Position numbers and translations under genes: made by a program. A stretch of DNA of 49,250 bases from Haplomitrium mnioides (Eukaryota > Marchantiophyta > Haplomitriopsida > Calobryales), in assembly GCA_049999725.1 (NCBI GenBank), contig JBNGIS010016517.1:1-49250 (forward strand). The letters run 5' to 3'. Position 1 is the stretch's first letter. The number at the start of each line of letters is the position of its first letter. Of the stretch, positions 36,901-49,250 are shown piece by piece. Under the pieces are notes generated by a model. The model had not been told where the DNA came from and ran no database searches. It saw nothing but the letters and a program-made list of their open reading frames with translations.

Positions 36901-39900
36901 TACTCGTGAGAGGGAATGGGCAAGATAAAGGTGTTAACTCAACAAAACCCTCTCATACTACTGTGAGACAAAGACCAAGATAAATGTGCTACATCTTAAA
37001 AACCCTCCTTTACTCTTGCGAGGGAAAGAGCAAGATAAAGATGTTCCCTCATCTAAACCCTCTTAAACTCCTACGAGAGAAAGAGCAAGATGAAGGTGTT
37101 ACCTCAATTAAAAATCTCTCATACTTTTGCGAGGGAAAGAGCAAGATACAGTGGTTACCTCATTAGAACCGTTTCATACTACTGCAAATGAAATAATAAA
37201 ATAAATGTGTTACCTTACTAAAACCCTCTAATATTCCAACGAGGGAAAGAACAAGATAAAAGTGTTACCGCATCGAAACCCTCTCATACTTTTGTGAGAG
37301 AAAGAGTAAGATAAAGGTGTTATATCATTAAAACCCTCTCATGCTAGATAAATGAGTTACCTTATGAAAACCCTCTCATACTACTACAAGGGAAAGAGCA
37401 AGATAAAGGTGCTACCTTATTAAAACCCTCTTATACTCCTGCGAGGGAAAGACCAGATAAAGCTGTTATCTCAATAAAAGCCTCTCATACTTGTGCAAGG
37501 GAAAGACCAAGATAAAGGTGTTACCTCATTAAAACCCTCTCCTACTCCTGCGAGGGAAGAGCAAGAAAAAGGTATTACCTCATTTAAACCCTCTTATACT
37601 TCTGTGACGAAAAGAGCAAGATAAAAGTGTTACCTCATGGGAACCTTTTTATACAATTGCAAGGGAAAGAGCAAGATAAAGTTGTTGCCTCATGAAAACC
37701 CTCTCATACTCCAGCAAGTGAAAGAGCAAGATAAAGGTGGTACCTCATAAAAACTTCTGAAAGTTTTTTGAGGGAAAGAGCAAGATAAAAGTGTAACCTC
37801 ATTGAAACCCTCTCATACTCCTACGAGTGAAAGAGCAAGAAAAAGGTGTTACCTCATTAAAACCCTCTCATACTCCTGCGAAGGAAAGACCAAGATCAAG
37901 TTGTTTTCTTATTAAAACCATCTCATACTCGTGCGAGGGAAAGACCAAGATAAAGGTGCTACTTGATTAAAACCCTCTTATACTACTGCGAAGGAAAGAG
38001 CAAGATAAAGGTTATACCTTATTAAAACCTCTTATACTTGTGCAAGGGAAAAAGCAAGATGAAGGTGTTACCTCATTAAAACCCTCTCAAATACCAGGAA
38101 GTGAAAGAGCAAGATAAAAGTGTTACCTCATAAAAACCTCTCATACTCCTTTTAGGGAAAAAGCAAGATAAAGGTGCTACCTCAGTAAACCCTTCTCATA
38201 CTCCTGTGAGGGAAAGACCAAGATCAAGATGTTTCCTCATTAAAACCCTCTTATACTCGTACGAGAGAAAGACTAAGATAAAGGTGCTACCTGATTAAAA
38301 CCCTCTTATACTCCTACGAGAGAAAGAGCAAGATAAAGGTTATACCTTATTAAAACCTCTTGTACTTGTGCGAGGGAAAAAGCAAGATAAAGGTGTTACC
38401 TCATTAAAACCCTCTCATACACCAGCAAGTGAAAGAGCAAGATAAAGGTGTTACCTTATAAAAACCTCTCATACTCCTTTGAGAGAAAAAGCAAGATAAA
38501 AGTGCTACCTCATCAAAAACCCTCTTATAGTCTTATAGGAGAAAGAGCAAGATAAAGGTGTTACCTCATTAAAACCCTCTCATACTCTCGCGAGGGAAAG
38601 AGCAAGATAAATGTGTCACCTTATTAAAATCCTCTCATACACTTGCAAGGAAAAGAGCAAGATAAAGGTGTTACCGTATTAAAACCCTCTCATACTCTCG
38701 CGAGAGAAAGAGCAACAAAAAGGTGTTACCTCACTAAAACCCTCTCAAACTTTTGCAAGTGAAAGACCAAGATAAAAGCATTACGATGTTTAAACCCTCT
38801 CATACTCTTGGGAGGGAAAGAGCAAGATAAAAGTCTTACCTCATTGAAACCCTCTCAAACTCATATGAGGGAAAGAGCAAGAAAAAGAAGTTACCATATC
38901 AAAACCGTCTCATACTCTTCTGAGAGAAAAAGTAAGATAAAGGTGCTACATCATTAAACCCTCTCATACAAAACGAGTTGCCTTCTGAAACCCCTCTCAT
39001 ACTAGTGCGAGTGAAAGAGCAAGATAAAGGTGCTACCTTATTAAAACCCTCTTATACTCTTGCGAGGGAAAGACTAGAAAAAGATGATACCTCAATAAAA
39101 GCCTCTCATACTCGTGCAAAGGAAAAACCAAGATAAAGGTGTTAGCTCATTAAAAACCTCTCGTACTCCTGCGAGGGAAGAGCAAGAAAAAGGTATTACC
39201 TCATTAAAACCCTCTCACACTCTTGTGAGGAAAAGAGCAAGATAAAAGTGTTACCTCATGGAAACCCTCTTATACTCCTTCAAGGGAAAGAGCAAGATAA
39301 AGTTGTTGCCTTATGAAAGCCCTCTCATACTTCAACAAGTGACAGAGCAAGATAAAAGTGTTACCTCAAAAAAACTTCAGATACTCTTTTGAGGTAAAGA
39401 ACAAGATAAATGTGCTACCTCATTAAAACCCTCTCATACTCCTGCGAGAGAAAGAGCAAAATAAAGGTGCTACCTCATTAAGACCCTCTCATACTTGTGT
39501 GAGAAAAAGACCAAGATCAAGTTGTTACCTCATTAAAACCCTCTTATACTCATGCGAGGAAAAGATCAAGATAAAGGTGCTACTTGACTAAAACCCTCTT
39601 ATACTCTTGCGAGGTAAAGAGCGAGATAAAGGTGTTACCTCATTAAAACCCTTTTATATTTGTGCGAGGGAAAAAGCAAGATAAAGGTGTTACCTCATTA
39701 AAACCCTCTCATACACCAGCAAGTGAAAAAACAAGATAAATGTGTTACATCATAAAAACCTCTCATACTATTTTGAGGAAAAAAGCAAGATAAAGGTGCT
39801 ACCTCATGAAAACCCTCTCATAGTCTTGCTAGAGAAAGAGTAAGATAAAGCCGTTACCTCATTAAAACCCTCTCACACTCTCGCGAGAGAAAGAGCAAGA

Positions 39901-41348
39901 TAAAGGTGTTATCTTATTAAAACCCTCCCATACTCTTGTGAGGAAAAGAGCAAGATAAATGTGTTACTGCACTAAAACCCTCTCATACTCTTGCAAGGGA
40001 AAGAGCAAGAGAAAGGTGTTACCTCATTAAAACCCTCTCATATTCGTGCATGGAAAAAGCAAGAGACGGGTTTAATCTCATTAAAATCCTTTCATACTTC
40101 TGTGAGGGGAAGAGCACGATAAAGGTGTTATCTTATTAAAACCCTATCATACTTGTGCGAGGGAAAGAGCAAGATAAAGGTGTAACCTCATTAAAACCCT
40201 CTTATACTTGTGCGAGGTAAAAAGCAAGATCAAGGTGCTACCTTATTAAAACCCTCTCACACACCAGCAACTGAAAGAGCAAGATAAATGTGTTACCTCA
40301 CTAAAACCTTTGATACTTCTTTGAGAGAAAGAGCAAGATCAAGGTGCTATCTTAATAAAACCCTCTCACACTTCTGCAATAAATGTGCTACTTCATTAAA
40401 ATCCTCTCATACTTTTGCAAGGAAAAGATAAAAATAAAGGTGTAACCTTATTAAAACCCTCTCATGCTTTTGCAAGGGAAAGAGCAAGTAAAAGATGCTA
40501 CCTCAATAAAACCCTTTCAAACTTCCACGAGAGAAAGAGCAAGATAAAGTTGGTATCTTATTAAAACCCTTTCATCCTCCAACGAGTGAAAGAGCAAGAT
40601 AAAGGTGGTACCTTATTAAAACCTTTTGAAACTCCTTTGAGAGAAAGAGCAAGATAAAGGTGTTAACTCATGAAAACCCTTTCATACTCGCGTAAGGGAA
40701 AGAGCTACATAAAAGTGTTATCTCATTAAAACCCTCTAAACTTGTTGCGAGCGAAAGAGCAAAACAAAGATGCTATCAAATTAAAACCCTTTCATACTCT
40801 TGCGAGGGAAAGGGCAAGATAAAGGTGTTACCTCATTGAAACCCTTGCACACTCTTGCGAAGAAGAGAGCAAGACAAAACTGTTACCTGATTGAAACCCT
40901 CTCAAACTCTTGCGAGGAAAAAAGCAAGATACAAGTGTTACCTCATTAAAATCCTTTCATACTTCTGTGAGGGGGAGAGCAAGATAAAGGTGTTACCCAA
41001 CTATAACCGTTTCATACTCCTCTGAGGGAAAGAGCAAAATAAAGGCGTTACCTTATTAAAACCCTCTCATACTTATGCGAGGGAAAGAGCAAGATAGAGG
41101 TGTTGCCTCACTAAAGCACTATCTCATGCCTATGAGGGAAAAAGGAAAAGGTGTTACCTCATTAAAACCCTCTCATACTTGTGTGAGCAAAAGAGCAAGA
41201 TAGAAGTCTTATGTTATTAAAACCCTCTCAAACTTATGGAAGGGAAAGAGCAAGTTAAAGGTGTTACCATATTAAAACCCTCTCATACTCATGTGAGAGA
41301 AAGAGCAAGATAAATGTGATACCTCATTTAAATCCTCTCATACTAGAT
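30963..41348 (+). repeat. Higher-order repeat of block B, period about 1.62 kb (30 monomers)
   Basis: A shortened monomer (CTAGATAAACGAGTTACC type) has its TAAACG/TAAATG at 30963, 32481, 34104, 35723, 37349, 38970 and 41348. Five positions in a row are spaced 1623, 1619, 1626 and 1621 bp. That fits 30 monomers of 55 bp minus one roughly 24-bp deletion. A second shortened monomer (CAAAAAAGGAAAAGG type) lies about 204-209 bp upstream in many units (32264, 33885 and 35503, and also 22400, 28980, 30746 and 41128). A CACCAGCAAGTGA variant repeats with the same step (33223 and 34841; 38087 and 39713). Near 23293 and 24950 another marker pair is 1657 bp apart, so the unit also exists on the left. 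Confidence 0.85.
37930..38590 (+). repeat. Local duplication of about 330 bp (6 monomers) in block B
   Basis: The run ending in the CACCAGCAAGTGA-type monomer at about 38087 recurs at about 38420, an offset close to 6 x 55 bp. The same succession of variants is seen in both copies: a GGTGCTAC(T/C)TGATTAAAACC monomer, a GGTTATACCTTATT monomer, and a CTTGTGC(A/G)AGGGAAAAAGC monomer. The extra copy lies within the regular 1.62-kb higher-order unit between the markers at 37349 and 38970. Confidence 0.65.
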
Positions 41349-43657
41349 AAATGGGTTACCTCATAAAAACCCTCTTATAATCGTACGAGGGAAAGAGCAA
41401 GATTAAGTTGTTGCGTTATAAAATCCATCTCATACTCATGCGAGGGAAATAACAAGATAAAGGTATTACCTCATTTAAACTCTGTTATACTTGTAAGGGA
41501 AAGAGCAAGATAAAGGTAATACATTATTAAAACCCTTTCATTCTCCTGCGAGTGAAAGAGCAAGATAAAAGTTCTACCTCATTAAAATATTTTCATACTC
41601 TTGCGCGGGAAAGAGCCAAATACAAGTGTTGACTCATTAAAACCCTCTCAAGCTATTGCAAGGAAAAGAGCAAGATAAAGGTGCTACCTCATTAAAACCT
41701 TTTCATACTCGTGCAAAGTAAAGAGCAAGATAAAGGTGCTAGCTCATTGAAACCCTTTCATACTCGTCTCAGGGAAAGAGCTAGATAAATGTGTTACCTC
41801 ATTAAAACCTTGTCATACTCTTGTGAAGGAAAGAGAAAAGTAAAGGTGTTACCTCATTGAAACCTTCTCATTCTCTTGTGAGGGAAAGAGCAAGATAAAG
41901 GTGTTACCTCATTGAAACCTTTTCATAGTCTTGCAAGAGAAAGAGCAAGATAAAAGTGTTACCTCATTAAAACCCTCTGAAACTCTTGTGAGGGAAAGAA
42001 CAAGATAACAATTTTCCCTCATTAAAACCTTTTCATACTCCTGGGAAGGAAAAGGAAAGATAAAGGTGTTACCTCATTAAAACCATCTGAAACTCTTGCG
42101 AGAGAAAGAGCATGATGAAAGTGCTACCTCATTTAAACACTCTTAAACTTTTGCGAGGAAAAGAGCACGATAAAGGTGTTACCTCATTAAAACTTTTTTA
42201 TACTCCTCCGACATAAAGAGCAAGATAAAAGTGCTACCTCATTGAAACCTTTTCATACTCCTGCGAGGGAAAGAGCAAGATAAAGGAGTTGCCTTATTAA
42301 AACCCTATCATACTCTTGCGAGGGAAAGAGCAAAATAAAGGTGTTGCCTCATTAAGACCCTTCCATACTCCTACGATAGAAAGAGCAAGATAAAGGTGTT
42401 ACCTCATTAAAACTTTCTCATACTCTTACGAGCAAAAAAGGAGTAGGTGTTATCTCATTTGAACCCTCTCATACACCTTTGAGGGGAAGAGCAACCTAAA
42501 AGTCTTACCTCATTAAACCCCTCTCAAACTCTTGTGAAAGAAAGAGCAAGATAAAGGTGCTACCGCATCAAAACCCTCTCATACTCATGTTAGAGAAAGA
42601 GCAAGATAAAGGTGTTCCCTCATTAAAACCCTCTCATACTCGTGCGATTGAAAGACCAAGATCAAGTTGCTGCTTCATTAAAACCCTCTCATACTCGTGC
42701 GAGAGAAAGACCAAGATAAAGGTGCTACTTGATTAAAACCCTCTTACACTCATGCGAGGGAAAGAGCAAGATAAAGGTGTTACCTCATTAAAACCCTCTT
42801 ATACTTGTGAGAGGGAAAAAGCAAGATCAAGGTGTTACTTCATTAAAACCCTCTCACAGGACAACAAGTGAAAGAGCAAGATAAAGGTGTTACCTCATTA
42901 AAACCTTTGATACTCCTTTGAGGGAAAGAGCAAGATCAAGGTGCTGCCTCATCAAAACCCTCTCTTAGTCTTGCTAAAGAAAGACCAAGGTAAAGGTGTT
43001 ACCTCATTAAAACTCTCTCATACTTTCACAAGTGAAAGAGGAAGATAAAGTTGTTGCCTCATTAAAACCCTCTCATACTCTTGCAAGGCAAAGAGCAAGA
43101 TAAAGGTGTCTCCTTATTAAAACCCTCTCACACTCTCGCAAGAGAATAAGCAAGATAAAGGTGTTACCTCAATAAAACCCTCTCATACTCCTACAAGTAA
43201 AAGAGCAAGATAAAGGTGTTACCTCATTAAAACCTTCTCATACTTTTGCAAGGGAAAGAGAAAAATAAAGGTGTTAACTCATTAAAACCCTCTCATACTC
43301 TTGCGAAGGAAAGAGCAAGAAAAAGACGCTACCTCATTAAAACCGTTTCAAACTTCCGCGAGAGAACAAGCGAGATAAAGTTGGTAACTTATTAAAACCC
43401 TTTCATCCTCCTACGAGTGAAAGAGCAAGATAAAGGTAGTACCTCATTAAAACCTTTTGAAACTTCTTCGAGAGAAAGAGCAAGATAAAGATGTTAACTC
43501 ATGAAAACCCTTTCATACTCCTTCGAGTGAAAGAGTTACATTAAAGTGTTACCTCATTAAAACCTTCTAAACTTGTTGCAAGAGAAAGAGCGAGATAAAT
43601 GTGCTACCTCATTGAAACCCTTTCATACTCCTGCAAGTGAAAGGGCAAGATAAAGGT

Positions 43658-43667
43658 NNNNNNNNNN
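43658..43667. other. Assembly gap (10 N) inside the satellite
   Basis: Ten unknown bases are flanked on both sides by satellite monomers. A gap of arbitrary size in a tandem array usually marks a collapsed or unjoined stretch, so the true length of block B may be greater than shown. Confidence 0.98.
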
Positions 43668-43945
43668 GGCAAGATAAAACTGTTAACTCATTAGAAACAT
43701 CTCAAACTCTTGCAAGTGACAAAGCAAGATAATGGTGTTACCTCATTAAAACGTTTTCATACTCCTGCGGAGAAAAGAGCAAAATAAAGGTGTTCCTTCA
43801 TTGAAATCCTTTCATACTCCTACAAGAGAAAGAGCAAGATAAAGGTGTCACCTCCAAAAAAAACCCTCTCATTCTCTTGGGAACTAAAGTGAAAAATAAA
43901 GGTGTTACCTCATTAAAATAATCTCAAACTCTTGCGAAGGAAGTG

Positions 43946-44158
43946 ACTAGTAGTGCTGGAAAAAATTGCGAGACAGGGTAGTGTATTGTATGTGCTTTTG
44001 TTACCGTCAGATCTGAATATTCATTGAAGGAGCGAGAGAGAGGAGTGTGGACAGTGTTGAGAGAGGAGGCTAGAAAAGGCGAGAGAGGGTGAGGATTAAT
44101 CCGCGTTTACCTTTCTCTGTGTGCTTGTGGTGCTGTATGCGGGGAGAAGTGCGTAGTT
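43946..44158 (+). promoter_or_regulatory. Short upstream region and probable 5' UTR of Y14
   Basis: Only about 210 bp separate the last recognisable satellite monomer from the Y14 start codon. The region contains a purine-rich, GA-repeat-like stretch (GGAGCGAGAGAGAGGAG at about 44029 and GGCGAGAGAGGGTGAGG at about 44078), which fits a plant 5' UTR or GA-rich promoter element. No unambiguous TATA box is seen. Either the promoter is very compact or it extends into the satellite. The transcription start is not determined here. Confidence 0.4.
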
Positions 44159-46048
44159 ATGACAACAGCAGAGGTGGATGCCGTGGATTTTGAACCGGAG
44201 GACGATGATTTGTTGGATGATGATGTAGCCATGGAAGATGCGGAGGCTGCACCGGTGCCCCTTCCCAAGCTGAAGTTTACGATTACTACAACTGGTGCAG
44301 GAGCTTCGCAACTTCTTGCGGGGAGCGCATCTCGGAAAACGAAAGGTCGGGGGTTTCGTGAGGAGACAGATGCCGAGCGCTCGAATCGATATGCGTCCAA
44401 GGACTTTGAGTCGCTCGATTCTGCTGGCGGCCCAGGGCCTCAACGTTGTATCCTTTGAACGTGCGGACGAAAAATGAATCCAAGTTGCTTGGAATGGTCG
44501 GCTTCAAAGGAGAGGGCCGCATTTTACTAATGAAAGCCGTTCATTGCTTGGCTTATGTCAATTTGAGCCCGTGTCGTCTAATTACAAGAATGTGTGCACA
44601 TTTACCATTAGGTTTTCTATGCGATTGCTATGGAAGATTTTGTTCGTACTTTTGAATCTTGTAACTACTATATCTTCAAGAACAATCCTTTTTCACTGTA
44701 AAATATGATGTCGTTTCAGCTACCGTTCTGCGTGAAGGAAGGGAGCTTTACTCACAGGATATTTGTCACTGGTTTGAACCTAACAACTTTCCTTAACTGA
44801 TATTAAAAGCTGTGGAGGGATGGATTATCTTGGTTACAGGAGTTCATGAGGAGACTCAAGAAGATGACCTCCATGAACTGTTTGCAGAATTTGGGGAGAC
44901 AAAAAAATCTCCATCTCAACCTCGACAGGCGGACAGGATTTGTGAAAGTCAGTATCAAAATTTTTCTAATTGTGGAGACGAGAACGAATGTAGTTAAGGC
45001 AATGGAATGGGTTCTTTATCTTATCAGGCAAACGGAAACTGTAACAAGGAACCATGTTTGGAACGCTATTCGTCTGGATTGTGAATTCCTGAATGGTAAT
45101 GGCCAGGTTTTTTTTCCTTTGCGCGAAGCTAGGGATGGTCTCTGTCTGATTTTCGCGAAGTAGAAATACTGTCTGCGAGAAAGGACAGGTTTGATGACTG
45201 ATGATCTTGAGCCTGGAGGTTAATAACCTTCCGTGGCCGTATTGTCTCTGTACACAACTGACGCAAACCTTCTCACCAATCTATATAGGCTCGAATTGGT
45301 TCTTCATCAAGTTTAATCAACTTTGAATCTGCTGCTCTGGGACATATTTAGAATATGTTTCCTCTTAAACACGGGAGTGAAAAAAATTCACGGGATAGCC
45401 CACAAGTAGTCAGATCTAAATATTTTGCCTCTCTTTGGCTGCACTTGTACAGGTTCTTTTCCTCTTCTCCCCTACTCACTTGTTTTGTGTTTTTTTGTTT
45501 CGGGTCTCTGGCAGGGCTATGCTCTTATTGAATATGAGACCAAGAAGGAAGCCCATGCAGCTATTGACAACTTGAATGGAGCAGAGATTCTCACTCAAAC
45601 CATAGCTGTAAATTGGGCCTTCAGCAGTGGTCCGCTCAGACGACGCAATGTCCGTGGAAGGTAATTACCTTTCTGAGATTTTTGTCGCCACTGGGTGACT
45701 AAATAAATTTTTGTCTCTGCACTTATGTGAAAGCAGTAGTAGTGACCATAGCATTCTTAGTGTCTGTGGGGGCTTATTTTTGGCTTTTGTTTACTAAGGG
45801 CAAGACACATCTGGGGTGCATGGATCTGGAGAGGTTGATCCCCTTGATATGTTGTGTTTTCTAGATGCCATTCAGTGTATTTAGATAAGGATTCTTTTAG
45901 TGCTAAAGGCTGTCTGTTATTCATAGCATAGCGAGAGCTTTTGTGCAATGGTTGTCAAATACTCCTCATATTGTAATGATGGTTACACTGATGTAGGTCA
46001 CCTCATGGCGGGCATAGATCACGAAGCCCTGTGAGAAGGCGGTACTGA
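44159..46048 (+). CDS. Y14: Exon junction complex protein Y14/RBM8A, four exons, with a 1-base frameshift
   Basis: Y14 is the RRM subunit that pairs with Mago in the exon junction complex, deposited on spliced nuclear mRNA and acting in localisation, translation and nonsense-mediated decay. Exons: 44159-44447, 44810-44947, 45515-45660 and 45997-46048, all bounded by GT/AG. The joined product would be about 207 aa, close to plant Y14. The N-terminal region is acidic ([14 protein letters not shown]) and followed by [15 protein letters not shown] and GPGPQR. The RRM starts at about residue 98 with [15 protein letters not shown] (RNP2 region). [11 protein letters not shown] is joined by splicing to GYALIEYE (RNP1). 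The C-terminus is RS-rich, ending SPVRRRY. Lesion: the run of seven A at 44901-44907 should be six. As given, the frame leaves the RRM at about residue 129 and meets a stop soon after. Exon phases only agree with six A. The rest of the gene is well conserved, so I favour a base-calling error but cannot exclude a real mutation. Confidence 0.92.
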
Positions 46049-47054
46049 CTGACCCTGAGCCTGGTTGAATTGAGAAACAAACTCTGGGACGTCTTGCTTG
46101 GACGGTATTGAGGTGGCTGTATGTAAAGGGTCTGCAAACACATTTATTTTTTCAGAATGAGTGTGCACTGTAGATGGAAAATGTGAATTCAGCAGTCGGC
46201 AATGGTGTTGATATATGCTCAGGAATATTTTGGTGCTATTCTAGAAGGTGCCGGAAATCTCATTTATGTAGATCATCTGTCTTCCCAATATCTATCAACG
46301 TGTTTTTCAGATGTATCAATGAACTCTTGTATTAAATGGAGCATTTTGCCTACTGGCCTTATTGAAAAGTTGATATGAACTCACATTACTTTTGGAAATC
46401 ACCATTCTTCTACGCCCAAATGGGGTCGGAATTTCAACGAACTGTATGTTTGCTGAATTTGAGTACTGTGAGTCTCTCTACGCCATCCACCATCGTCCAT
46501 CCTAACACGAAGTCGTTTGCAAATTTGGCATACAAACTAGAGAATATCTCAAAAGTATTATGGGTGACACTGAAACTGATGAAGAAATTGACTTCTGGTG
46601 GAGTGAAAATGCCTGCAACTTGGCTACGGAAACTTTTGGCAGTTATGAGTGAGTTTGGATCCTTGCATGTAGACACCTGAAATCGTTGGGTGAATTATTT
46701 TTCTACTGGTGCTGGTAGTTCATTGCTGCCTCGTGTAAACTAACTACAGTAGGAACGGTGGGGTAGTTAGCTAACTAGAGGTGGCAGACTCCAAGGAAGG
46801 ATGAATTAAATTAAATTCCGATTGCTAGTTATCTGATAGTCTTACGAGTTCATTGGTCGTCGTTGGATAATGATTGGAACTAAAACCTGATATGACGGAT
46901 TGGTGGTCTCTGTGTAATCATTTGGACTAAAACGTGATTTGAACAATAGATGGCAGGAAGAACAGAGTCGAAAAGCATGCATACGCGCATTCTTGCCAAA
47001 TTCGAATGCCGTGATAACCTACCGAGGCAGGAGTGTGATTGAAGGCAGCTCTCC
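46049..47054. other. Y14-VTE1 intergenic region
   Basis: About 1.0 kb between the Y14 stop and the VTE1 start, both genes reading rightwards. The left part should contain the Y14 3' UTR and the right part the VTE1 promoter. Open frames on both strands at about 46375-46680 overlap each other and have no recognisable domain, so I do not call a gene. No clear TATA box or poly(A) signal can be assigned with confidence. Confidence 0.5.

Positions 47055-49250
<2,196 letters not shown>

Larger units (their letters stand above)
22111..43945 (+). repeat. 55-bp satellite array, block B (about 400 monomers)
   Basis: The same 55-bp head-to-tail family and orientation as block A, but dominated by a different subfamily. 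After CCCTCTCAT most monomers read ACTCTTGCGAG or ACTCCTACGAG instead of GCTCCTATGAG. The two subfamilies are largely separated by the island at 19406-22110, although a few A-like monomers occur in block B (for example about 25950 and 26130). Length variants are more frequent than in A. They include shortened monomers of the CTAGATAAACGAGTTACC type and of the CAAAAAAGGAAAAGG type. The array ends at about 43945, shortly before the Y14 gene, and contains a 10-N gap. Confidence 0.97.

Noticed and set aside
2986-43945. CRISPR-like array
   Set aside because: There is no alternation of identical repeats with unique spacers. The whole 55-bp unit repeats with scattered substitutions, and the flanking genes are plant nuclear genes.
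46375-46680. Overlapping open frames on both strands between Y14 and VTE1
   Set aside because: Neither has a motif I can name, and overlapping frames on both strands of similar extent suggest chance. A transposon fragment remains possible.

Overview
This window is nuclear plant DNA. About 38.6 kb is one family of tandem repeats (55-bp monomer). It is interrupted by two non-satellite islands and followed on the right by two ordinary intron-containing plant genes. Both genes are recognisable from their exons: an exon-junction-complex Y14/RBM8A protein and a tocopherol cyclase (VTE1). The plant-type Y14, the plastid tocopherol pathway gene and the short GT-AG introns (about 100-570 nt) point to a land plant. 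I lean towards a bryophyte such as a moss, but the species cannot be settled from this sequence.

Layout: 1-699 is AT-rich non-satellite sequence. 700-1080 is a short piece of satellite. 1081-2985 is a unique island with a GC-richer right end. 2986-19405 is satellite block A, about 300 monomers of an ATGCTCCTATGAG-type subfamily. 19406-22110 is a second island. It holds a decayed two-exon gene that looks like a beta-class N4/N6 DNA methyltransferase, and a separate 37-bp minisatellite. 22111-43945 is satellite block B, about 400 monomers, mostly of an ATACTCTTGCGAG-type subfamily in the same orientation, with a 10-N assembly gap at 43658-43667. 43946-44158 is the short upstream region of Y14, 44159-46048 is Y14, 46049-47054 is intergenic, and 47055-49250 is VTE1, which runs off the window.

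The satellite is not a featureless array. Diagnostic shortened monomers recur at regular distances. In block A they recur every 2.3-2.7 kb. In block B they recur about every 1.62 kb over at least 6.5 kb, as expected for a 30-monomer higher-order repeat with one shortened member. Local tandem duplications of about 0.33, 0.44 and 1.1 kb sit on top of this.

The two genes are both on the + strand and have unrelated jobs (mRNA surveillance/localisation versus plastid vitamin E synthesis). VTE1 reads cleanly through six exons, including a first exon with a plastid transit peptide that is too short to show as a long ORF. Y14 has all four exons and good splice sites, but one extra A in a run of seven shifts the frame inside the RRM. 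This is either a base-calling error or a real lesion in a gene whose start codon lies only about 210 bp from the satellite edge.
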